Shown piece by piece: positions 34,513 through 48,031 of a stretch of DNA of 64,000 nt; position 1 is the first letter of the stretch; each line of letters opens with the position of its first letter. The stretch spans positions 27,712,991 to 27,776,990 of the forward strand of contig CM039120.1 of NCBI GenBank assembly GCA_022036555.1. Reading direction: 5' to 3'. Below the pieces are notes generated by a model, which worked only from the letters and a program-made list of their open reading frames with translations, was not told the DNA's origin and ran no database searches. This stretch comes from Microstegium vimineum. Lineage: Eukaryota > Streptophyta > Magnoliopsida > Poales > Poaceae. A program made the position numbers and the translations under genes.

Positions 34513-35767
34513 GAAAATTGGTCTCGTAGCACTGAAAGATCACCAAATCTGAAAAATACCATCGAAATTTTGTTGGTCCGTAAAATAGCATCCAAAGAAT
34601 GCAACGTCTCGTGGAAATAGCATTATGTCCGGTTTGGAGCAAACGTCGTCGCTTCCGTCAAACTGAGCTCCCAGACCCATGGTGACAACGAAGCGGAGCC
34701 ACAACACCACCGCGCGCAGCGCCCCCAACGACGGCGCATCGTCTCGGACGCACTTGCACCACCGCCCGCTCTGGCCTCCGCCGCCGTCGTCTACTCTCCG
34801 CACCCAGGCAGGTTGGTCGACGCTGCGGATGTTGAGACATGCGCGGCCCACTCTGGCGCTACTTCTGGAAGGGGCAGATCGCCGTGGCAGCGCCAAGAGA
34901 TCTCCCTTGCAGGGTCACGGCGAGCTCTGCCGCGGCCTAGCGCCGCCGAGCCCGCGCCGCACCCGCTCAAGCGGCGCGTCGGATTGGACGCCCCCGTCGA
35001 GACATCACTGCTCCATCGACGCGGGCGACCCGTCCCTGCTCCCGCTCGACGCCGCGGACGCCGCCGATAGGAAGGAAGAGCAGTTCACGACCGCGAGTGG
35101 GAGGGCTGCAGGTGCCCACCGCCCTCGTCGTTCGGGGCGCATCTACCACTGCCGCCGCCGGTGGCGAGGTGGAAGGAGGGGGGCAATTGCTCCTCGCGCC
35201 AGTGCACAGCAGCTCATCCTCCGACAACGAGTACTACTAGAACTCGAGGACCTATTCTCGTCACGGAGTTTCTCGTCCGATTCGTATCCCCACGCGACCT
35301 GCCTCTGCTTGTAGCCCGGCTGCGGGTTCGCCGGTTCGGCAGTGGCACTCCGCGACTACCTGGGCACCTCGCTTCGTGGCCCGTGCACGGGCATCATTTG
35401 ATACGGCACCGACCTACAACTTCACCGGCCCCAAAGCAGCACCGACGCCTGCAGGCCGTGGGCAACGAGGGACGAGGTTCGTGGTTGTGGGCGCTCCACT
35501 CGCCGTTGTAGCTCTTTCCGGCGTCCGTCTATTCTGGGCTCCGGCTCTGGCTGCCGTCTCGACGTTCTCCCATGGGTCCGGCTCCTACACTTCTTTAGTG
35601 CAGCGATGGCCTTCGGACGGACGGCAACAAACGACATTAACAATAAAAGTAATAGAGTGCTAGATTGCGGAACGAATCTTGACTTTTAATGCCATTTTCC
35701 AGTATGATAAACTTTTGATGGTATTTTCCGAATCTTGCGTTCTTTGGATGCTATGAAACCAATTTTC
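34513..35767. mobile_element. Pack-MULE-like element with GC-rich cargo (1.25 kb)
   Basis: Imperfect terminal inverted repeats of roughly 90 bp: GAAAATTGGTCTCGTAGCAC on the left against GAAAATTGGTTTCATAGCAT read from the right, both followed by AAAATACCATC and AGCATCCAAAGAA-type text. Long TIRs of this sort mark Mutator-like elements. The cargo (34650-35650) is strikingly GC-rich against AT-rich surroundings, as in grass Pack-MULEs that capture 5' gene fragments. A 211-residue plus-strand frame (34679-35314, MVTTKRSHNTTARSAPNDG) is Arg/Pro/Ser-rich with no domain. The expected 9-bp target duplication is not recognisable. Confidence 0.7.
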
Positions 35768-36534
35768 TAGAATCCTATTTCTAGAAAGGTGCAGCATTAA
35801 AATGAATAATAATACGTGCTACAACTACAACTATTACTCACTAAATTGATCTAGCCCACCTGCAAATTCTCATGTGATATTTTAAATTGGAGTGATGGTG
35901 GTACTGCAATTGTGGCCACATGTATATCTAATGATATTGCAATCACACATGAAAAGTTATCTAAACACACATGCTAGTAGCTTCAGATCAAACAAGGATT
36001 TAAACTAATAAATAAACTATCAACCATGGAATAGATAGAAATATGCAAGCATTTGAAGAAATATATATGCCATCTAAAACATAATTGCTTAGTCAAGATC
36101 TAGAAAATTGAAACTAAAAAAAATAAACTATGAGTAGGCCTGCACTAAGAGAGAAGTCAACATCAGAATTTTCACATGCACCAGCAGCTAGCTGAAAAAT
36201 TACTTGAACAAAGCACACTGGATGCACTGATGTCATCGCTCTAGTAAAATCTTCCTGAACAATGTTTCATCGATAGAAAAAATATTATGTGTATAATATT
36301 TGGTCTAACCAAATCTGGTATAAAATTTGAATTTATTATGTGTATATAAAACTAGGTTTGCTTACTAATACTTTCTATACAGTTTGAATACTGTTCTAAG
36401 GCCAAGAAAAAATTACTCCAATAAACTCAGAGATGAAGTTAACATTTGTGAACAAGCACCATACAACATAGAACATGCATTGATAAAGAGATAGTGTAGT
36501 CATCTATCACAAGTCACAAGAATAGTAAACTCAC
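35768..36534. other. AT-rich spacer inside the TIR element
   Basis: No coding region, repeat or motif supported. Confidence 0.5.
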
Positions 36535-36678
36535 CTTTGGAGCAATCTCACCCTTGATCCATAATACACGAACTCTTGGGTTCTTGAAGTTGATGAAAAT
36601 TTCTCTAGCATGCTCTTCTAGAATTTCCTTCACCTTCTTAGCAATAGTATACTCAGAGTATGCTCTGGCCTCTTCTCG
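36535..36678 (-). pseudogene. Unidentified exon inside the TIR element
   Basis: A 48-codon minus-strand frame reading REEARAYSEYTIAKKVKEIL then EEHAREIFINFKNPRVRVLW and IKGEIAPK, ending at a good splice donor (AAG|GTGAG at 36531-36535). The mix of acidic, basic and hydrophobic residues looks like a true protein segment, and codon use is unlike the spacer around it. I do not recognise the family. It may be a captured gene piece or part of a protein of the element itself. The upstream splice acceptor is not clear; a stop lies at 36679-36681. Confidence 0.4.
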
Positions 36679-37780
36679 TCATTCAGACATTAGCCTACTT
36701 ATGTATGAATTTCCATCTGTATGAATTTCCATCTTCTTCTTCCATCTGTATGAATTTCCTATTTTTCTCCTTCCTAGAGTCCATTATTGAAAAGTTGCAA
36801 ATAGAAACAAGCTAAGATATTAGCCTACTTATGTATTTGCAATAAATCTGAATTTATATTGGTCCTTTCCAAGGACAAAAGCTACAACTAAACAAATCTA
36901 AATTTATATTGGTCCTTTCCATGGACAGAAGCTACAACTGAACTAATGGATACTGATGTGATTTTTCTCAAAGTGGAAGACTGCTTCAGATCAAACAATG
37001 ATTTAAACTAATAAAGAAACTATCAACCATAGAATAGATAAGTAAAATAAAAGCATGCACGCAATGATTTCTCAAAGATAAATGCACTCAATGATCGATG
37101 CATGTTCATCTGTGTCCTGAAATAGACTGGACGCTGCAAACCTGAACTAGTGTTACAGAACATTAGAGAGATTAGAGAACCACGCAAGCAGCTGAAGAAA
37201 TATCCCAGATAAAATCGCAATTGACAAGCCAAGCTTCAGAAAACTGAAAAGATAAGTTGTTAGTGAAGCTCTGTACTGAAACTCTGAAACACATTACGGA
37301 AGAGGTATTGGTGGTCTAATAAAATAGGAGTTTTGTAAACAGAGTAGTGGACAAACAACATAGACAAGAGACTTAAAAAAATGAGTCAAATCAAACCAAA
37401 TAAATTCAGAGGTGTGCTCGTGGCATTTAATTGGCTGCTGGGCTCAAAATGATATCCTAGCCCATTTCATCCTAGAAAGTACATAATCAACTTGCATAAC
37501 AATTGATGCTAGCAGTGTTGAATGCAGACTGGTTACAGTTACATCATGCAACAATATGAAAGATAGATACCCAAGAAACTGATTTTGAAATCGGAATTAA
37601 CTCGCTCAACTAATTTAGTCAGCCTTGGATGGAAATACAATGCCAAGTCTGAATCAAGATATGAAGCTTAGTTCTGCATAAACCTACACTTTTCTAATCA
37701 TTGTCTTGAGGACAGCATGCAAGTTAAAATAGACAAGGAGTCATACATGCAAATACTAAGAGCATCTATGCCAATCTATT
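36679..37780. other. AT-rich spacer inside the TIR element
   Basis: Holds a near-duplicate of AATTTATATTGGTCCTTTCC (about 36849-36868 and 36900-36919) and TATGAATTTCCATCT-type short repeats at 36700-36760. No gene supported. Confidence 0.5.
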
Positions 37781-37823
<43 letters not shown>

Positions 37824-37832
37824 GTATGTATA
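37781..37832. repeat. Microsatellite (CA)13 followed by (TA)8
   Basis: An uninterrupted CA run from 37781 to 37806 passes into a TA run to about 37822 and TGTA repeats. Confidence 0.97.
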
Positions 37833-38520
37833 GCAGTACTAGATCAAGAATGTACAAGTGATGCACCATTGTTCCAAACACGTTCTAGTGGAAACAAATC
37901 AATATATAACAAGAAACATAGAACACAAAAAGGCACCAGCTATGGCAAATTCATAAACAGCTAGTAGATCTAACAAGAAAATAGAAGGGACGAGGAGAAG
38001 GCATCCAAACCTATGGCTAGGAGACCGCACACGGGGTGGCTGACTTGGGATGTTGCAGATGCAGGCGGCGACATGACGAGGGCGGCAGCTCGTGCCTTGG
38101 GGACACAGGAGCAGCGACGAGCGGCGTCCAAACCCTAGCCCCAATGGCGGTATTCTGCGAGGATGGCAGATTAGAAATCAAGAGATGTATGGAGGGGAGA
38201 TGGGAGTCACACAAGTAGGAGAAAGGGTGGCACTCGAACCCTAGCCGCCATGGCTTACTACTGCGAGGCGAGAGAGGGAGCAGACACCGCCGCACGATGC
38301 GCGGAGAGAGAGAGCGAAGGAAAGAAAAACACGAGGTCGGAGACGTTTTTTCTGTCCCCCGGGTATTGACGGGGAAGGACTGAAAAGGCACGTGTGTCTC
38401 CCCCCGTGCATCTTATCCAAACGGGCACCGGGTCTAAACGGGGAAGCAAACGCACTGAGGTTTCTCCATCCGCGGATCGGGCGGGTATTCCTAAGGGTAT
38501 TGGGCTATCCAAACGAGCCC

Positions 38521-40587
<2,067 letters not shown>

Positions 40588-41517
40588 TGTGCACATAACA
40601 TCAAGTTGTACCAAATGGATGTCAAGAGTGCACTCTTGAATGGGTATATCAATGAGGAAGTATATGTTAAGCAACCACCCGGATTTCAAGAAGCAAAGAA
40701 GCCCAACCATGTTTATAAGCTCAAGAAGGCTCTCTATGGATTGAAGCAAACACCTAGAGTATGGTATGAGAGGTTGAGAAACTTTCTCCTCTCAAAGGGA
40801 TTCAAAATTGGTTTGGTTGACACCACTCTATTCACAAAGAAGATTGGAAGTGACTTGTTTGTCTTGCAAATCTATGTGTATTACATTATCTTTGGGTCTA
40901 CAAAACAAGAGTTTTGTGAAGAGTTTGGGGAGATGATGGCAAATGAATTTGAAATGTCAATGATTGGTGAACTTAGTTACTTCCTTGGACTTCAAATCAA
41001 GCAAATGAAGAATGGTACATTTATGAGTCAAGGCAAGTAAATCAAAGATATGATCAAGAAGTTTGGCTTGAAAGATGCAAAAGGCATTAGTACTCCTATG
41101 GAGACTAATAGACATTTGGATAGTGACACGAGTGGCATAATGGTTGAGCAAACACTCTATCGGTCTATGATGGGAAGCTTATTCTATGTGACCGCATCAA
41201 GACCGGATGTCATGTTTAGTGTATGCATGTGTGCTAGATTTCAAGCATCTCCTAGAGAGTCATTTGAAAGCCACAAAAAGATATTGAGATATTTGAAGCA
41301 TACACAAGATGTAGGATTGTCGTATCCCAAGGGGTAAAGATTTGAATTGGTTGGATATTCGAACTCTGATTATGTGGGATGCAAGGTTCATAGAAGGAGC
41401 ACTAGTGGAACATGTCAACTATTAGGAAGATCACTAGTCTCATGGTCATCCAAGAAGCAAAATAGTGTGACACTCTCTACCGCTGAAGCCAAATGCATTA
41501 GTGCGGGGAGTTATTGT
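40588..41517 (+). pseudogene. Second Sirevirus: reverse transcriptase and RNase H, 5' truncated
   Basis: Begins inside the RT at KLYQMDVKSALLNGYINEEV and continues KKALYGLKQTPRVWYERL. The catalytic box reads IYVYYIIFGS: both Asp of the usual YVDD are Tyr (40879-40884). Then FEMSMIGELSYFLGLQIKQM, a TAA at 41038, SMMGSLFYVTASRPDVMFSV, and RNase H text after a stop at 41335 (STSGTCQLLGRSLVSWSSKK, LSTAEAKCISAGSYC). The open frame is cut by the Tat element at 41518 and resumes at 53834. gag, protease, integrase and the 5' LTR are missing; the left edge abuts intron-like DNA. Confidence 0.9.
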
Positions 41518-42315
41518 TGTTGACACAAAAAACATCGGATCTGCGAACATCTCGGGCTTATACCCGAAATTCGATATCCAAGGTGTGCCAGTCGATTTGA
41601 CCAGTTAATCGACAAGGATGATAACTAGAACAACGATGAACGAGACGACGGCGATGTGCCTGGACGTCAAGGCTCAAATTGCTAAAAAACGGAACTCACA
41701 AGGTAGACGGAGATCTTGTAGATGCAGCCCGTCGAGATCGTGAGAACTCGTGGATAAACTAAAAATAATGCGATAAAAGTAGATGCTGAAAAAGTAGATG
41801 AAAGTAATAGATTTGTTTTTGATTGATTGTCTCTTTTCTACACCGCCCCTGGGTGCATATTTATACTCCGGTAAAAGGAGTTGTAAACAAACATGACTCA
41901 TACCTAAACAGAACTCCTATTTTTAAGAAAATAAAACTACTCGTGCAAGAGTCGGACTCAAACTATAATAATAATACTTAGCATAAAAGTCACCAGTTTC
42001 CTTATCCGTTTTCCTTACGATGAAACTTTCCATCGACAGATTCCTTCAATCCACAATTTCCTTCTATTGCCATCGGCAACTTCCTACTAACGTCAGCCAC
42101 ATCTACTCGTATCCATTCGCAATACCTCCTTATCGGCAAACATATCTTCTTTCTCCCTTGACGCTTCTTCAATCAAATTCACCATCGGTGATTTCCTCTG
42201 CCTCCATCGGTAATTTGACCGGCATCATCTTGATGCCGATGAGGAACAACGATTACCCCCTTGCCGATCAATGCACTTGGTTTAATATTGACCCGTACAA
42301 AAAACGGTGTCAACA
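41518..42315 (-). repeat. 3' LTR of Tat element 1
   Basis: 798 bases, about 94 per cent like the 5' LTR by eye. The minus strand has a TATA box (AGTATAAATATG, about 41857-41868). It lacks the 50-odd-base tandem duplication seen in the 5' LTR. Confidence 0.93.
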
Positions 42316-42336
42316 CATACCCCTCAATTTCGGAGT
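42316..42336 (-). promoter_or_regulatory. Polypurine tract of Tat element 1
   Basis: On the minus strand CCGAAATTGAGGGGTATG directly precedes the 3' LTR. The same motif, AAATTGAGGGGGCATG, precedes the LTR of Tat element 2 at 57288. Confidence 0.85.
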
Positions 42337-42711
42337 ATAAAATATCTTATGCAACGAAATTTGCTCTATTGTAATCTTTCCCTCAAAAAATGCCTATGCC
42401 ATCATTTCGATTACCGCGCACCATCATTGTAAATTACCAACAACTCCTGTAACTAAAGCGCCAACAGTTACAATCCCTCGATCACCGCGCAAATTCATTG
42501 CGATATCCTTCCATATCACTGCTCAGTCAAAAAGAAAACTTGAAAATGACCCTTGACCTAGGCCTATAAAGATTACCATCCGTTCTCCTTTTCACCTTGA
42601 GCTCACATTTTCATCTTTATTCCAACGTCATCTCCGAAGAGCACTCCGGCAATCACCGGCGACTTCTTCTCTCATCAGGAGGCGCGACTCCTTGCAAGAA
42701 CTCCTGCTTCA

Positions 42712-45700
42712 ATGGGGATCAACTTCACTGCTCAGCGGTAATCTTTCTTCTTTCCTCGCTGTATATACTGCAGTTTTATCCTTCCACACTGATTTACAAT
42801 CCCTTCTCTCTTTCTTTCTTCGCTTTCTGGATCTAGGAAATGCGCAACCAAATAGTGATCCCTACCGATCAAGCACATCTCTGCTGTTTGGGCCCAATGG
42901 GGAATACCGATCCAACTAAGCTCATCAACGCGGAAACCAACCGCATCCTCTTTAGATCTGAATGTTTCAATCTAGGGTTTTGGACAGACACCTTCCGCTC
43001 ATGGCCCAAACCCACCAAAGGGTGGAAAAATTGGTACCTTATGATGGTTAGGTCACAACAGGTCTATTGGTCGGAACGCAATATAGATCACTGTATCAGA
43101 CTATCACTTGCCGATATGGCCAAGAATGAAAACATGATGATTGTTGCTTCCTATTTCTGGTCCAATACAATGAACGCATTTCTATTCAGACACGGACCAG
43201 CCACTCCCACACTCGCCGATGTGTACATGCTTACCGGCCTGGACGTCTCCTCTGCCGATAATGCCGCCCTTTTTCAGAGGAAACCCGAGCATTGAGTGAC
43301 TATTCGCAATATCAGTGGTTGGACTGGATATATCCAAGAATACCAAAAGACCGGATCGGTAGGCCAAAGGGAGCATGCCACTTTCTTGAACATGTGGCTG
43401 GAAAAGTTCATCTTCTGTGGTAGAACAGTTGGACCTACCAATATGTATCTCTCTGCAGCAGAACTTCTAGCCCACGGAGGTCTTCCTCTTGGCCGATATC
43501 TCCTCGGCTCAGTCTACCATCTTCTACATCAGGTGTCCATAGAACTATTGCTAGGCGAGCCCATCGGCAACCTCAGAGGTCCTTGGTGGTTCATCAATTT
43601 ATTGCTAAACGCCCACATGCATAAATGTCTTCAATTTGATTTGTTCAGCCAACAATTCCCAAGAGAATTATCTGAGGACTATGTGCTCGCCGAAGATGAA
43701 TCGGCCACCCGTTCCCCGCTCAATTTCGGGGAAGCCATGATAGTGCTACCAGGAACCGATGCCAACGAAGGTCAATTCGGCATGTTCTTCCAGAGATTCT
43801 ACTGCGGAATTCCTGCTGCAGAACGGGTCTGGTGGCCTTATATTGATGAAGATAATCGATTTCCACTCTCCTTCAACCTTATCGATTGGAATATACCTTA
43901 GAATGAGGGAATCATGAAGGCTATCATCACTCTCCGGGCCATTCCAGTCAACATCTTCGGGACTGGGAAGAACACTTCTCCATCTTATGAATTCTATTAT
44001 CCATCGACAGCAGCAAGACAGCTAGCGTTTGGTCAATTACTGATTAAATTCAGCTACACCAATGTGATAAAACCAAGAGGAATTATCTCCAACGCTATGG
44101 ACTGGAATAAGATTGTCACTCTTCCTCCTCAGGCCGATGTAACAAACAACGACATCTTTCATTATGGAATCATATAAATCCTGGTGGCAAGAGTGGAAAG
44201 ATCAACTATTTGCCGCATCATCACACTACTATCGGCACTTGATTGATGATGATCACATTGTTCCCGATGACGCGGTGAGTTTATTTTCGATTTTATTCTT
44301 TCCTTTTTATCTCTTCAAATGCATCAGTAACTAATCTTCTGCCAACAGGTTAGTGATCTGATCCCCAAAAAGAGCAGGAGCGGCAAGTATTTCAACCTGC
44401 GACTGATGAACCCTACATCAGCAATCGGCAGCAAGGCCCCTTCACTGGCCATTCTCATGTATGGAAAAGCGCCCAAGGTCACTCTCAAACCCAAACCAAA
44501 ACCGACTAAGGTTTCTGCTACTCCATCGGTTGCTGCCACTGTCCTAGCGCAAGCTTTCGAGGTAACAATCTCTATTTTATTTGTGCCGATCATAAACCAT
44601 CATCGGTAATAATTACTTAATTTTCAACTTGCATGACATGCTTTCTTTTGCAGCCAACGAGTTCATCTGCAGCTATTCTGAATGTAAAAACTTCTCTAAC
44701 TCAGTCTGCCGATGCCCCCAAGTGCAAAAATCGAAGCGCCATAGCTCTTCAAGTGCTGCTCCCCGACCAAAACACCTGAAACCATCAACTCCAGTAACGT
44801 CACCAGCTGCGTCTCAACCACCTACCGATACACCAACACCAGCGCCAACATCGGCACCCATCATCGATCAATCATTGGCTGAAATTCCTGACCAAGGGAC
44901 AGTACCATCGCCACAGGGGTTGGCCACATCAGCAGAAACAACACCGGTATCAGTATTAGCACCAACTGCTCCTCCCACAGAGGCAAGTTCATCGGCACCT
45001 ATTGCCGATCCTCAAGATACGGCTACGCCGGCTATTCTGTCAAGTCCTAGGCGAGAAACCGCTCTAAAGCAGGTAAACTAAAACATTTATCGTAAACCTC
45101 CAAGACACAAGTTTTCAACTGCCAAATTTTGATGTTTTTTCTTTTCAGGCCCAAGACTCTCCCAATAGCTTGTTCTCCTTCGCCATCAATATTCCAGATG
45201 ATGATGAGGAGGAAGAAAGTTCTGCCCAAGCTTCTACTATCATATGGACATAAGTAAAATCCAAACTTGAAGCACTGCTACTTTTATTGCAACAAAATAC
45301 ATCCCAACTAGTTCAAGACTCCAGTGCAGTAAGGGTAGCCTTCAGGGAAATCCAAAACCAACTGCCTGCCGATATTGAAGAAGTACTCTTCCAAGCAGCA
45401 TTCCTTGAAAGTCGGCAACTACAATACCAAAGAGCTTCACGATGCATTGCCGATAGAGCCGCTCAAGCAAAACTCGAAGAAGAAATACTCAAGTTTAAGC
45501 AAACTGCGGACGAAAAGCACAAAGACATCGGTCATCTTGAAGCTTCTAGCAGCGCGCTCAAACAAGAGATTATTCGTCTATCGGCACAAAAAGAAGAGCT
45601 GTTAGCTGAGCTGAAGAGAGTAGATGTAGCCTTAGACTTAGCCAATCAGAAGAAAACTCAACTCCCTATTGCTACTAAGGCTCTGCAACAAGAGAGGGAT

Positions 45701-45838
45701 GCCTGTGCTCGCGAAGCTCTCCTACTGAGGAGAAAAATCAAGCCAGTTCAAGGTACTGCCGATGACGATGCTAAGGAAATAGAAGAAGCGGACCAAGTTC
45801 GCCTTCGTGCAATTTCATCTGTCCAATCCTTATTGTAA
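42712..45838 (+). pseudogene. Antisense plant-mobile-domain (PMD) gene of Tat element 1
   Basis: A multi-exon gene opposite to gag-pol. A probable first exon (ATG at 42712, donor near 42738) is followed by a long exon, 42837-44273, with the PMD (aminotransferase-like) signature: IASYFWSN-type VASYFWSNTMNAFLFRHGP, ATPTLADVYMLTGLDV, GRYLLGSVYHLLHQ, GPWWFINLLLNAHMHK, ATRSPLNFGEAMIVLPGT, ARQLAFGQLL and SYKSWWQEWKD. A GTGAGT donor (44274), an acceptor near 44348 (CAACAG) and further introns (about 44563-44652 and 45072-45149) separate a Lys/Pro-rich exon, a Pro/Thr/Ser-rich exon and a final coiled-coil exon (45287-45838; KLEEEILKFKQTADEKHKD, RLSAQKEELLAELKRVD). Breaks: stops at 43293 and 43899, a frameshift near 44165, TAA near 45252. 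The phase of the first exon does not fit cleanly. PMD proteins act in silencing in plant hosts; the role in the element is unknown. Confidence 0.82.
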
Positions 45839-46029
45839 TTTGTTACATCTGAACTTGATAACTGACCCTTCTGTAATATAACATTAACGCTTTTTCTACC
45901 TATGTTTTGTATGATAACTCTGTCATCGGTATTTGTATTTATATCACTTTATGCATCCATCCAGATACTAGGATAATATTTCTTCAAATATTTACCATTT
46001 ATTGCTCTGGAAAATGCAACTCATTCGAG

Positions 46030-47005
46030 AGTTTCCAAAATATAAGCGTTGCCAGAAACAGACTAATTTATCCGAAAAGGACCTTCCCAATTAGGAGACC
46101 ACTTCCCAAACTTCGAACTCGGTTCCAATCGGAAAAATCAGTTTTCACACCAAATCGCCATCGGAAAATTCTTTTGCCTTTACTTTCTTGTTATACCATC
46201 TGACAACCCTCTTCTTGTTCTCTTCGATGCTGATTAGAGCCCTTAGCCGATGACTTGCCAAATCTTCTAATTCATCTTTCATGAGAATATCATATTCATC
46301 GGCAGTCAATTGATCCTGTGAAAACAATCGCCAAGAACCAGTCTTAATTTCCCTAGGTAGAACAACATCGTGTCCATAAACTAACTGGTATGGTGATACT
46401 TTAGTTGCGTCATGACATGCCATCCGATACGACCATAAAGCTTCATTTAGTACAATATGCCACCTCCTAGGGTTCTCTTCAATCTTGCGCTTGATAAGCT
46501 TAATGACTCCCTTATTGGCTGCTTTGGCTTGACCATTAGCTTGAGCATAATAAGGAGACGAGTTCAAAACCTTAAACCCCATACCGGTAGCAAATTCATC
46601 AAACTCCCCCGATGTGAACATAGTTCCTTGATCGGTTTTAATAGTTTGAGGAATACCAAATCGGTAAACAATATGTTCTTTCACAAAATCTATCATGTTT
46701 GCCGACGTCACCTTCTTCAATGGGATAGCTTCAACCCATTTTGTGAAATAATCGGTAGCAACAAGTATGAACTTATGTCCTTTATTCGACGGTGGATAAA
46801 TTTGACCGATGAGATCAATGACCCATCCCCTAAACGGCCACAGTTTGATAATATGATTCATTGCCGATGCGGGTGCTCTCTGAACATTACCAAACTTTTG
46901 ACAATCTTGACACCCCTTGAAGTATTTAAAACAATCCTCAAGAATCGTCAGCCAATAATATCCATTTCGCCTGATCATCCATTTCATTTTGAATGTCGAT
47001 TAATG
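46030..47005 (-). pseudogene. Tat element 1 integrase
   Basis: The zinc-binding CQDCQKFG motif is present (about 46880), followed by the core: GWVIDLIGQI (first Asp), TDYFTKWVEA, KTDQGTMFTS (second Asp) and SPYYAQANGQAKAANK. The core Glu expected after GQ is Ala (NGQAKAANK). The C-terminal part has SPYQLVYGHDVVLP and ends beyond DGDLV (46145) after a stop at 46142 and a frameshift, with AYILETLE recognisable near 46040. In-frame stops separate it from the RNase H part (47012-47014 and 47000-47002). Confidence 0.9.
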
Positions 47006-47011
47006 CGCCCC

Positions 47012-47689
47012 TCATACTCCTTCATGAATTTCACCCATCAACCTTTTCGACTCCTCTCCACTAAGGCATCTGAGCAAAACTCCATCAATCGTACGATAGT
47101 ACAATTCATCCTCAAGCAGCACATACTTAGTAGCCTGAAACCTCAACCGTCTTTCAACTTTTCTAGACGGATCTTTCAAGTAATCAGCAATCTCTCTTCT
47201 CCGATCATCAGCAGCCATTACCGATGTCATTACTTTTTGAATTGGCTGATATCCCGAAGCATGTTGTGCTAACCGATTGGCTTCTTCATTATGCAACCTG
47301 GGAACGTGCTCAAGACGGTATTCTCTAAATTCCTTTAATAACTGCAAGCACTTCTCATAATATGCAATTAAAATATTACTTCGGCACTCATATGTACCAA
47401 TCAACTGATTGATTACTAACATAGAGTCACCAAAGACTTCAACGGCATCAGCACACACTTCCCTAAGTAATTCCAACCCTTTCAGCAATGCCTGGTACTC
47501 AGCCTGATTGTTTGTTGAAGTAGCAACAATTGGCAATGAGATCTCATACTTCTGTCCTCGGGGTGAAACTAAAATAATGCCGATACCTACTCCCTCCTTG
47601 CACGTAGAACCGTCAAAGAACAAAGTCCAATGAGCAATCTCTACGGAATTCACCGTACCACAATGCTGAGTGCCAAAATCAGCCATCAC
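47012..47689 (-). pseudogene. Tat element 1 second RNase H (archaeal type)
   Basis: Shows LFFDGSTCKEGVGIGIILVS (first Asp), TNNQAEYQALLKGLELL (Glu), VFGDSMLVINQL (Asp) and HNEEANRLAQ, where the final acidic position is Asn. Plant Tat elements acquired this extra RNase H in addition to the ordinary one. It continues into a linker with LLEDELYYRTIDGVLLRCLS, the usual text before integrase. A TAG at 47690-47692 separates it from the first RNase H, in the same frame. Confidence 0.9.
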
Positions 47690-48013
47690 CTATCCTTTAA
47701 CTGCCTTAGTTGATTCATACCTCAGATCAAATTCTGACAGCGCCAAAATCCATTTGCCGATCTTCCCACTCAATATCGGCATCGACAACATATACTTGAC
47801 CACATCATCTTTGCATATGAAAGTACACTCGGCCGATAGCAAATAATGCCTTAACTTGGTACAAGAGAAGTACAAACATAAACACAATTTCTCAACGGCC
47901 GAATACCTGGTTTCAGCGTCCACCAGCCTTCTACTCAAATAATAAATCACACGTTCTTTCCCTTCAAATTCTTGAATCAAGGCTGACCCGATAACGCCAT
48001 CATCGGTAGACAA
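47690..48013 (-). pseudogene. Tat element 1 first RNase H
   Basis: LSTDDGVIGSALIQEFEGKE, VIYYLSRRLVDAETRYSAVE and LRHYLLSAECTFICKDDVVK match the retroelement RNase H/connection region that follows RT. In Tat elements with a second RNase H this copy is usually degenerate. It follows RT in frame after a TGA at 48032-48034. Confidence 0.88.
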
Positions 48014-48031
48014 ATATAATCTGAAAGGTTT

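Larger units (their letters stand above)
33832..38520. mobile_element. Non-autonomous TIR element, 4.7 kb
   Basis: Begins GGGCTCCTTTGGCTGCTGGG and ends with the complement of GGGCTCGTTTGGATAGCCC. TA lies on both sides (33830-33831 and 38521-38522). GGGC..GTTTGG ends recall PIF/Harbinger-type elements, but those duplicate three bases, so the superfamily is open. No transposase is visible. Inside lie a Pack-MULE (34513-35767), an unidentified exon (36535-36678) and a CA/TA microsatellite (37781-37832). It sits in the last exon of the calcium-pump gene, so it arrived after that gene was in place. Confidence 0.55.

Noticed and set aside
34504..35776. A 9-bp target duplication for the Pack-MULE
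   Set aside because: The flanking nonamers TAAGAACGG and TAGAATCCT share only part of their bases.
33832..38520. Assignment of the TIR element to PIF/Harbinger
   Set aside because: The ends look right, but the flanks give TA and not a three-base duplication, and no transposase is visible; left unassigned.
46457..47272. Plus-strand 271-codon frame
   Set aside because: A shadow of the integrase and RNase H coded on the minus strand.
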